Source: Purshia tridentata (Eukaryota > Streptophyta > Magnoliopsida > Rosales > Rosaceae). Taken from it: a stretch of 21,145 nucleotides of DNA. The notes below the pieces were generated by a model that saw only the letters and a program-made list of their open reading frames with translations, was not told where the DNA came from and ran no database searches. This document shows positions 1-8,880 of the stretch, piece after piece (position 1 is the stretch's first letter; every line of letters starts with the position of its first letter). The position numbers were made by a program, and so were the translations under genes. The stretch spans positions 1 through 21,145 of the forward strand of contig QANT01008542.1 of assembly GCA_003254885.1 (NCBI GenBank). Reading direction: 5' to 3'.

Positions 1-34
1 AAATGTGATGTCTATTAAGGTTTTTGTAGTAGTG
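1..34. mobile_element. Terminus of a CACTA-type DNA transposon (cut by window edge)
   Basis: The plus strand ends in TTTTTGTAGTAGTG at 21-34. Its reverse complement begins CACTACTACAAAAA, the usual terminal inverted repeat of plant CACTA (CMC) elements. The following three bases (agg, 35-37) would be one copy of the 3-bp target duplication. The rest of the element lies outside the window, so the partner end and transposase cannot be seen. Confidence 0.5.
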
Positions 35-660
35 AGGTGAAGGCAAACACTTACTGTTCCTTCTCGCTTCCCTCTCCGCGAACAAACAGCACCACCACAA
101 GACCAAGTGCAAGCTTTTGGAAGTCTGGAAAGATTTTGGGCAAAGAGGAGTTATAGAGAAGCAAACCAGAAAATTTTCAGAGCTGTAAGAGTTTTGGAAG
201 AGGTCTGAAGGCTATTTATAGCTGAGCTAATTAAGTCTAGGCCGTTCAATTCGAAACTCTCTTTGCCAGATTTCACCTCGTGTCAGGACTCTATAGGTCA
301 ATTCATGAGGAATCTCATGATCATGCTGACACACGCATGTTTCCAATATCTCCTAGCAAATAATTCTGCACCACGTGGCGAGGTGGTTGAGGCAAGGCAT
401 TGATGGTTTCTAGCTCAGAATCGGTTCCACTATCCTTGAGTTTTCCAACTTCCTATCCGAGTTTCACATGCTTAGATAGGAAGCTAGAGGACTTTTGTTA
501 GTAAACGGGTTTGGCTACCATTCTCCTTCAACCAGAACATGACACGTGTCCTAATTGACTAATTTATGACCAATCAACCACTTGAGGCCATGCCACTCAA
601 CTCGGCTAGCACACCTTAGATAATACCAAAGCCGAACCAATTTCAATAGGGTATCTGATT
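35..660. other. Gene-free stretch with possible minus-strand promoter and leader
   Basis: No ORF is supported here. On the minus strand there is a TATA-like TATAAATAG (plus positions 212-220). It is followed by an ATG-free leader and a consensus splice donor GTAAGT (plus positions 54 down to 49). This could be the 5' leader of a gene or retroelement transcribed off the left edge. G-box-like CACGTG cores occur near 373 and 543. The evidence is motif-level only. Confidence 0.25.
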
Positions 661-1365
661 TGTTGGCCCAGATTTTACCCGTCTTGTTCAATTGAGCTCA
701 GTTCGGCATGGTCATGAATCGCGAGCCAAGAGCTGAGAGCCAAGCTCGGTCATGGATGCTTGGAGCCATTTACCCATCTACATTATTGAGTAGTGAACAC
801 CGGTACATGACATCCTATGCAAATACTTGAGTATTGACCACGTGCACCTCACCCTCTCTAACAAAGGTAACTAGGATGGGACAATTACTACTACCAACCA
901 CCTGCTTCACCATACTCGCATTTAATGTAATGTGCCTTGGTAGGTGAGGATGGTGTTGTTCATACAAGAAGATGTGGCTCCATCACGCCTATTCATCTAC
1001 ATGGAGGTAATCTTCATTTTCCCTATAAATACAACATTTTCTCCTTCATGCAGAGAATTCTCAACTGATGAGCCATACAAACAAACACTCAAAGAAACAC
1101 CTTCCTTTAGAAATCTCTCTATCTCCATACACTTTCTTGCTTGCTTATCTTCATAAGATCATTCTCTTGCTAGCTCTTGAGATACATCTTTTTCTTTGTT
1201 CTTAACTTAAGCATCGGAGAGTTTTTGGCTAAACCACACCAGTGTTAGTTTACCCTTTTATGACTGTTCTTAACATGATATTCAATCTCTTGAGAGAAGC
1301 AGTTCAAGTTCTTCGTCACAGCTAGCTCACTCTTGACTAGGAATCTACGATTTTTAGCCTCAACA
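661..1365 (+). mobile_element. LTR-like sequence (possible solo or truncated gypsy-type LTR)
   Basis: The segment starts TGTTG and ends CAACA, an inverted pair typical of LTR ends. It contains a TATA box (TATAAATA, 1024-1031) followed by a C/T- and A-rich leader with no coding frame. It also has CTTAAGCATCGGAG near 1208-1221, a phrase I associate from memory with the R/U5 part of plant Ty3/gypsy LTRs. No primer-binding site follows and no gag-pol is present. The flanking 5-mers (tgatt and ctctc) do not match, so the left boundary is uncertain. A short ORF inside (944-1156) is not credible as a gene. Confidence 0.45.
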
Positions 1366-1800
1366 CTCTCTTAAAGAGCCTCTCTAATAAATTGGTGTTT
1401 CCCAAAAGTCTTATTTAAAATGCATAAGACTTGGGGTACAAGTATAAGACTTAAAGTCCGACTTGGAATCGATCCCAAAGATAATGAAACACATATAGGC
1501 CAAGGTTGGATCGATCCGACCCATTTGGAGTGGAATCGATTCCATAGCAAGCTCTTAAAATTCTTGCATACTTTAACACTAGTTTGAGCCGCAAACTCCC
1601 AACATCTATACATATTGGAAACATATGACACACCTGGAGAAGGGAGGCAATAGGGTGAATACGAGTTTATATCATGCTTTTGAACAAGATCAATGAAGAG
1701 AAATGACATTAAAAAGACCATTTCCACCAACAATCTCCTAAAGTTGATCTCTGTCTCAAGCCAATGCAAACCATAAAAAAGACCCTAGACCTTTTCAATA
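1366..1800. other. Intergenic, with three ATCGAT-centred palindromic motifs
   Basis: A minus-strand ORF of 132 residues (1371-1769) covers this stretch. It has no recognisable domain, no coding bias and no neighbour that would explain it, so it is not called a gene. Within it, ATCGAT occurs at 1468-1473, 1510-1515 and 1535-1540. The last lies in a perfect 14-bp palindrome, TGGAATCGATTCCA (1531-1544). Confidence 0.4.
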
Positions 1801-3185
1801 AAGACTTCTCATCTTCCCAAGCTAACACGTACTAATCTCTTCATCAGGACCTTTCTGGATTACATAGAATTTATTTGAAATGACTGGATATATTATATTA
1901 AATGGATTGAAAAATACTACACACAAAAGGAATAATTAAGATTTATGTATTGTCTTAGTCTTCTTGCAATTCAAATATAAATATGTAGGGCGAGATTCTC
2001 TTATCTAACTATTTCTATCCAATTCTTATTCCAGATGTGTTGGACAATGAAAATTTTATTAATTTCAAAGCGATCAGAATGGGTTTATTTCTTTGATTTA
2101 AAATTTAACTATCATAGTTTATATACATATTATATACAATCATTCTCTAGAGTAGTTAGGAGCAACTGCTAAAAGTGTAATACTATATTACTTTTTAACT
2201 TTGTGATTTTAGACCTCCACAAACCATTCTATGTGCAATGAGAATAAATCATTCGAGAGAACAGGTTAAAAATAAAGGAGAAAAGGACGCTAATTGCGAG
2301 TTTAAAAACAAAAAAACAAAAAAAAGCGTGAAGAGCTTGATGCCACAGCTAATCATTCAACACCGAAAATCCAAAAAAAAAAAAAAAAAATTTTGGGTTC
2401 CTGCTCGCGAGAATTTTTCATATTATATATGAGTTATAAACTTATAGTAGTCCAATCAAGTTATTTAATTATATAGTATTGAAAAAATTTGAAATCAATC
2501 CTTCCAAATGACAAGTTTCCCTATAACTATTTAAGAGACCGGAGATTCTAAGTGTACATTTTTTTCTTCTCATTGGGTGTCTTGTGTTTTCCACTATCTC
2601 TTGTTAATTAATTTCTTCAATTTCTCACGTTAATTTTCTAAATTTTTTGAATCTTGATAGATATTACACATAGGAGTAATACTTTCTTATTTGATATTCG
2701 ATATGCTATGTTGTGAGATTGTAAATTTAATTAACATCATACATTAAAACAAAATCTACTTGAACAACGATCATCTTGTGAGTCGATCAAGAGCATATTG
2801 ACCCCAAACATATGTATCAAACACATTAATGACATTTATTACAAAATCTTTCTTGATTTAAAATCAAAATATTATCCATTTAAAAGGTTGCATGTACGAA
2901 CCACTCGATGACCCAAGAACAGGACGAATCATTCCCTTATGAAATTGGTAAGAAACATCATATATCTTTAGTTTGTCACAATGTTTGGGTGTTTATATAA
3001 TGGAATTTTTCCCCCAATTGGATTTTTACGTTAGTGATATTTTGTTTAGTGCACATCCACTCAACCATCTTTACTGTCTTAGTGGTCTTCAATGACACTA
3101 ACTTGATGGGATGCCTATCAAGTCGTATCGCTCGCCCATGGGTTTTGATTACAGCGTGTACTCAGTACTCTCTTATCAAAAAAAA
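1801..3185. other. AT-rich intergenic sequence without a gene
   Basis: No ORF above about 65 residues and no recognised element is present. The stretch contains an 18-A homopolymer at 2373-2390. It could mark the tail of an old retroposed sequence, but no upstream body or target duplication is recognisable. Confidence 0.5.
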
Positions 3186-3594
3186 GAGTAAATAGTTATT
3201 TAGGTCTACAGACTATTACACTTGTATCAGTTTGATTCACGAACTTCTAATTTAGAAAATTAAGTACTTTAACTTTTTCAATTTTACCAATTGAGGACTT
3301 TTTCGTTAATTTACACATTTTTCATCTAAATTTAACGAGAAATGAAGGAGGAAAAAATGATACATGAGGAAAAAATAGTAAGGTCTAAATGAAAGAAACC
3401 ATTTTACCCTAAAAAATGACTTTACATGGTGCTATAAAAATATAAATTTAGATAAAAAAATGTGTAAATTGATGAAAAAATTCTCAATTGACAAAATTGA
3501 AAAAGTTAGAGTCCTTAATTTTTCAATTTAGAAGTCTAGGAACTAAACTAATACAAGTGTAATAGTCTGGGGACCAAAATGATTATTTATCCTC
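3186..3594. mobile_element. Long-TIR MITE (probably Mutator-like, non-autonomous)
   Basis: Two arms of about 150 bp (3186-3334 and 3443-3594) are imperfect inverted copies around a spacer of about 108 bp. Aligned landmarks in both arms include AGACTATTACACTTGTAT, CTTTTTCAATTTT, AATTTACACATTTTT and TCTAAATTTA. The element is about 409 bp and has no ORF. The flanks are A-rich (caaaaaaaa and aacaaaata) and could be a decayed 9-bp target duplication, as in Mutator-like elements. A transcript would fold into a long hairpin. Confidence 0.75.
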
Positions 3595-4626
3595 AACAAA
3601 ATACAAATCCATTACTAAAAAAATAAGCAAAAAAGTAAATGTAAAACTATTCAAAATCCCAGTTTTGAATTAATCAATACCCCTTATTAGGGACTTAATC
3701 TATCGCAAAACTCTCTGATCAACTAATATTCATCAAAATTTAACCCTCATTTTTTTAATATTTTAGTTTTACCTTTTATTTATTTATATAGCAAATTACA
3801 AACAAGTCAATAAAATGTTTGAAAATAAAAAAAATAGAAATTCGTAAGGGTAAATCCCTTATTTTTTTTTATCCCATCTCTTATTGGGGTATAGAATGGG
3901 TTTGGTCGCCCAAAATTTCGAAACTAAACCATAATATAAATGTCGTCAAACCGAGTATTTATAATACTGAAACCTTTTATTAACTTATTTGTAAATAGCA
4001 TTTTATTATATACCATTTTGAACGTGATATAAGGATATAAAAGGAATGGTAAGTATTATGAGGTTTTGAAAAAAATTTTATATGGCTGGGAGTTTAGACA
4101 AATTTTATATGTAATTAGGGCATTTAAAATAAGGCACTACAAAAACAAAAACAAATCTTTTGGAAATCAAAAGTACTGTCCCACACACGACTCATGAATT
4201 TTGTTCTGGACACGTGATGAATAAACTCAATCAACCACACGTACTACAGTGTTGGTTGCCCTTAGGAAACTTATTTAGTTCTTTGAGATATTTTATCAAA
4301 CACATTACTCTCAACTCATAAATAACAAACCCAAAATTAAAAGCACACACCAAAAGTCAATGGAATAAAATTAATTCCGTGAGTCAATTGACCCGGCCCC
4401 TTACCTCTTTAATTAATTATGTTCCCTTCAACCTTCAAATTATTCTGAAAGTGAAGCTTGGATTCAGTACCTAACTTAGTACCCATTTTGATATTAGGCA
4501 TTTAACCTAAATTATTGAAGGGAGACTAGATAGAAAGAAATAAAACAGGTGAAACCTGCAATGATTTTGATTAAGAGTGTTGTCATTTCTTCCTCCCATT
4601 CATATTTTCCCACCTACCTTATTTCT
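3595..4626. other. AT-rich intergenic sequence without a gene
   Basis: Nothing supportable is seen apart from A/T runs and an isolated CACTACAAAAAC at 4135, which has no matching partner end. Confidence 0.5.
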
Positions 4627-4894
4627 CCATCTCCTAAAGAAATTTAGAGAATCAACCACACATTAGTGAAGCCAATAGTATTCTAATATGTAGAAGGATT
4701 ACAAACAAGAGTCCTATGCATAGATAACTAAGTTACATCATTATCACAATACATCATTATCCATCTCCTAAAGAAATTTAGAGAATCAACCACACATTAG
4801 TGAAGCCAATAGTATTCTAATATGTAGAAGGATTACAAACAAGAGTCCTATACATAGACAACTAAGTTACATCATTATCACAATACATCATTAT
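4627..4894. repeat. Two-copy tandem duplication, 134-bp unit
   Basis: 4627-4760 is repeated immediately as 4761-4894. The copies differ at only two places (g4718/a4852 and t4725/c4859), both transitions, so the duplication is young or maintained by conversion. Each unit ends in a short internal direct repeat, ACATCATTATC. No ORF runs through it. Confidence 0.9.
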
Positions 4895-5530
4895 CATGTA
4901 GGATAAGTAACAAGCTAGGATAGGAGTTATCCTTTACCTCCTACAAAATTTTAAAAAATATTTATCCACCCCCACTTATTCCTAAACTGTCCCTACCTTC
5001 TTCCTTAGTTTCTTCCCCTTCCCTCCTCTCCTCCTAACTCTAAAAACAAAATCAACAGCATTTACAATCCACAACAAAATTAAAATGAATTAATTAAACA
5101 AGTAATTTAAATTCACATAAAGCAAAATGAAAACAGGTACTGATCCATTTTTCCATGAATACTCTGCAATATCGAATTTTTAAAACAACCACAGTCTTAT
5201 TGCATTAAAAAGTTATCAGATGATGATTATATATAGGCCAAAATGTAACAATCTAATTTTCCATAGGCTGCAATCTTCACGAGGATGCCCCAACAAGTCC
5301 CAATACATTGGTACTCAAGTTGCCATGAAAGATGGCAGCACAAGATGTTTTTTTTTTTTTAGTTTAAAGTGTCTTTCTTTGTAATTTTACAAAAAAAATC
5401 TTAAGATTATAAATAATTTTTTTCAAAAAGGGTAGAAAAATAAGATTGATGAGTGGTAATAGTTGCCTTCTTGATTAAATGCTTGATACCAAAATGGGTA
5501 TCAACTTAAAACTGAATATACTCTCCTAAA
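4895..5530. other. AT-rich intergenic sequence without a gene
   Basis: No ORF or recognised element is present. There is a T13 homopolymer at 5348-5360. Confidence 0.5.
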
Positions 5531-5768
5531 AGTGGACTTGTTTAGCATTTTATCACACCCAGTAATATTGTATCCTTTCCACCTGAGTCTACACAGAATA
5601 ATTATTAGGCTTGTTCATTGATGATGCTCTAATAATGGATGATCTTGAGAGTGGATTTAATTAGTTAAACAGTTTTGAGTATTTTATTATACCTAATAAT
5701 ATTGTACTTTTTCCACATTAGTTTATTCAGATTAATTATTAGCCATATAGATGATGCTCTAATAATGA
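5531..5768. repeat. Diverged direct duplication, period about 130 bp
   Basis: The exact 18-mer GATGATGCTCTAATAATG occurs at 5620-5637 and again at 5750-5767. The sequence before each copy aligns with many mismatches (TTTATCACACC/TTTATTATACC, TAATATTGTA, TTTCCAC/TTTCCACA, AATTATTAG). This is an old duplication and is non-coding. Confidence 0.65.
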
Positions 5769-6088
5769 CGCAAGCATTAGTGCTTATGCATGGCACATAG
5801 CCATTTGCCTATATATATATCGTAGGAGGAGCATGTGACATTGGCCCTTTATTGCTAAAGATAAAGGAATTGATCCCATTTGTTAGTAGGAAAGCATGGG
5901 TCTGTGTCCCATCAGCTTCATTGGGATCTGATTAACAATATTTTTTTCTATTTATTTACATGCGATGATGCGACTGGGTTTTGTTAGTTAAAGTTTAGAA
6001 AATTACATACTGTGGTGCTCGGCTTGACATACTCTATATAAATATTTCGAGTTAATTATAACTCTCTAATCTCAATAAATAAGAGTTT
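5769..6088. other. Intergenic sequence without a gene
   Basis: No ORF, RNA gene or recognised repeat is seen in this stretch. Confidence 0.5.
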
Positions 6089-6703
6089 TTATGATTTTTC
6101 TGTTTTGGTCCATCCACAGCGTTGTATGTGATCTGCGTGTTTTATAGTGTCGAATCCTACTTTTGCGAGGGTTGGTTCAGCCCTTAGGCGGTGCCGCCAG
6201 AGATCTGTGTGTTTGGTGGCATCGACTCGACTTTGGTGGAGGATGGTTGTGGTGTCGCAACTTTGTTCTGCCACTCTCGATGGTCGCGGCTTTGCTACTG
6301 ATTGCTAGGGTTTTTTGTTTTTTGTTTTTTGTTTGTTTTGTTTTCTTGTTTATTTCGGCCTTTGGGGTTTTTCTACTCAGTTGGAGTTTGTATTCTCGTG
6401 TGTGAAATTAAAGGGACCTCCTTATACTTTATCATCAAGAATTTAGTTTGGCACGAGTTTGAGCCTATTTTGGATGCAAATTATGTTCGTTTATCTTGCT
6501 TCTATTAACTTCGGTTCATAGTAACAAGTTGATGTTTTTGTATCTGATGGTCATTCCCTTGTGAAGATTGAGAGTTTGTTCTTTACTGTTCTCAGATCTA
6601 GTTGGCTAGATGTTGTAACAGAGAAAGCTCTTGTAACCCTTTTTTTTCACTATAATACCATTGGCCTTGGGCCAAATGTTCTTCACTTAAAAAAAAAAAA
6701 AAA
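6089..6703 (+). mobile_element. 5'-truncated LINE-like retroposon tail with poly(A)
   Basis: A G/T-rich, relatively GC-rich block starts near 6089. It runs through T-rich sequence to TTGTAACCC and GCCTTGGGCCAAATG, and ends in 15 A (6689-6703). This composition and a 3' end closing directly in poly(A) are typical of plant L1-type LINE 3' regions. No endonuclease or reverse transcriptase is left. Two overlapping hydrophobic ORFs (6163-6405 and 6302-6508) reflect the T-rich tract and are not called genes. No clear target duplication was found, so the 5' limit is approximate. Confidence 0.5.
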
Positions 6704-6709
6704 TTCTAG

Positions 6710-7158
6710 AATCCATGAACTATTACACAAGTAACACTTTAGTCCTTTTTGTAACTTATGTTACATTTTCTGTCTAAAACACACATGTGCCACCCACGTG
6801 ACCCATAATTTAAGGGTATCTTTGTCCTCATAGTACCATACCCGCCTCCAATGCATTATTCAACCCTTACACAATAATTTTCAAAATTATTGAGAAGAAT
6901 AACTAACACATGGGTAAGGGTGGAATGAATGTGTGAAGGCTGGATGAGACATTAGAGGAGGAGTAAGGCATTGTGAGGACGAAAATACCCCCCAAATATG
7001 AGACAGGCGAGACATGGATGTTTTAGACATAAAATGTAATAGAATTGAGTTAGAAAAATAAAATGACTGAAGTAATACTTATGCAATAATTTATACTTCA
7101 AAATTTCAAAATAAAAATTCCAAGACTAAAGTGATATTTGAGATATAACTCATGGATT
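6710..7158. mobile_element. MITE with long, unequal inverted arms
   Basis: The left end AATCCATGAACTAT (6710 on) is mirrored by the right end, whose reverse complement reads AATCCATGAGTTAT (ending 7158). Further inward, CACTTTAGTC, TGTCTAAAACA and GTCCTCA recur in both arms. The right arm is longer and carries two related units (around CACTTTAGTC and TACTTCAGTC), so it has an internal duplication or the left arm a deletion. No ORF is present. The left end lies six bases after the LINE poly(A). Confidence 0.6.
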
Positions 7159-8340
7159 ACAGCTATCATTAAATCAAATATTTATTATGGCCTCTCATGC
7201 ATGTGTGGTGTGATTAATTCAAACAGTATGTGGATCAATTAATTATATTAAGTGACAAAAAATAGGTGTAATTATTGGACATGACAAGCTTGTGGGTCTT
7301 GCCATCATTATGTTAAGTTGGTATATTCAACTCAATTGATAATAAATAAAAACTCAAAATAATATTTATGCTATGGTATAAGACGATACCCAATGTGGGT
7401 TCTCTATATATGTTTGAATCTAAAATCTATGGACAGAAATTAACCAAAGATTTGATTAAGAAGTTATGGGAAAAAGTTAAAAATGAAAAGACAAGAGAGT
7501 ATATCTAAAAGAATAGAAAAATCACAAGAGAAGAAAAAGATGGATACTATGCAAATCTCAGGGTGCTTCATTTTTGGCATACAAATACAAGGCAGACTGG
7601 AAGTACCAAGATTGTGTGTAATGCTTTACGTTTATAATTGGCAGATGAGAAAACAATTCATGCTAGCCTGCCTAGCCTAGGATGTACTATGGTGTCCTCC
7701 TCTCCTAGAGAAAAGTTTTCTCCATTAACTGAAATCAAGAGATCAAGAGGTGCGGTTCTTAGTCATTAATTTTTAATTCTGAATTTGTAGTTACCTTATT
7801 TTATGATTGGACAATGCATATTGTAAGGTAAGACTATACATCACTATGTATTCTCTACATATGATGTTCTCTAACCAAAGCTCACTTTTGCAATACATTT
7901 TGTTATGTCAATTGTAATTACACAACTAAATGATTTAAAGTTAATTGATGGGTCACATCTACTTAATCAAAGTTCAATACTCATATTATCCCTAATTTAT
8001 CCACTTAAGTCCAACAAACGGAAAGTAAGTCCAATACAATGGATCCAATCGGATGTGTGGTTTTATCTCGAAAAATATAGATGTAATTTAAGAAAATATC
8101 TTACTTCATATAATCAATTTTTCATCCACAATGCCTAACATGAGTCATTTGACTATATATATATTTAGCATAACTATTAAATTAAGAAACTTTTGTATAT
8201 ATTTTTAAGGTTTTCCAAATTATTACAATTTACAGCTTTCTTTTTATAAAAATGTGTTATTATTAAAAATTATTCTATGAAAAGGATATTTTTTACAATA
8301 AAAAAATTGGCGAAGCCTATAACACTAAAGGATGTAAAAA
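7159..8340. other. AT-rich intergenic sequence upstream of the transporter gene
   Basis: Only short ORFs are present (65 residues at 7483-7680 and 77 at 7905-8138). Their composition is AT-driven and they have no recognisable motif. No feature is supported. Confidence 0.5.
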
Positions 8341-8546
8341 ATACCCTTTTACTAAAAGTTTATCCAATTGTGTTAATATTTTTTGACAAAAGTCACATTA
8401 TTTACCAATTTAGGACAAAATAAAAGTTTAGATATGAAATTGGGACAAATAATAGTTTTGGTACTTATTTGAGACAAGGCCCAAAATTCAAGTACCAAAA
8501 CTGAAAAAGACCATTTTTAGCAATTCAAAAATTGGTAAAAGGGTAT
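8341..8546. mobile_element. Small MITE-like element upstream of the transporter gene
   Basis: A perfect 12-bp terminal inverted pair, ATACCCTTTTAC (8341-8352) with its complement at 8535-8546, bounds 206 bp. A second perfect 13-bp inverted pair lies inside: AGTTTTGGTACTT (8454-8466) and its complement (8490-8502). There is no ORF. The right end is about 335 bp upstream of the transporter start, so it may be part of the promoter region. Confidence 0.5.
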
Positions 8547-8778
8547 CTTCTGATTTTATAATAGTATAGATTTGTAATATGGCTCCACATAGAAAAATTA
8601 GTGTATATGACCATAACACACAATAATTTCTCCTGCACATGTGGTCCTATAATTAACATGTGAAAGAAAATCTTCCCTTTATAAGATTTCCATATATATG
8701 TAAAAGAAAATAGCAAGAGGGACTGAAAGTTAACCGAAAGCTTTCGTGCAAAGCGACTATTAAGAGCAACCCCTTCTC

Positions 8779-8785
8779 TATATAT
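8779..8785 (+). promoter_or_regulatory. Candidate TATA box of the transporter gene
   Basis: TATATAT at 8779-8785 lies about 100 bp before the preferred ATG at 8881. Transcription starting roughly 30 bp downstream would begin near 8810. That falls at or after the in-frame ATG at 8812, which is one reason to prefer a later start codon. A second AT-rich candidate, CATATATATG at 8691-8700, cannot be excluded. Confidence 0.4.
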
Positions 8786-8880
8786 TGAAGATCCTAGTTC
8801 TCAAATATAAGATGCAACAAATGAAAGTTTTAAAAAATTACATACCCAACATGAAGAGTAGTTTACTAGGATCATATGCT

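Noticed and set aside
1371-1769. 132-residue minus-strand ORF as a possible gene
   Set aside because: No domain or family resemblance, no promoter or exon context, and the segment holds palindromic repeat motifs. A chance ORF is more likely.
2238-2432. Lysine-rich 64-residue ORF
   Set aside because: It is largely a translation of A-runs, including the A18 tract, and has no supporting signal.
4135-4146. CACTACAAAAAC as the start of a second CACTA element
   Set aside because: No inverted partner end or target duplication was found downstream. The motif alone is too short.
6163-6508. Hydrophobic ORFs as a possible membrane protein
   Set aside because: The hydrophobic run comes from T-rich sequence in the LINE-like 3' region. 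There is no start context or homology.
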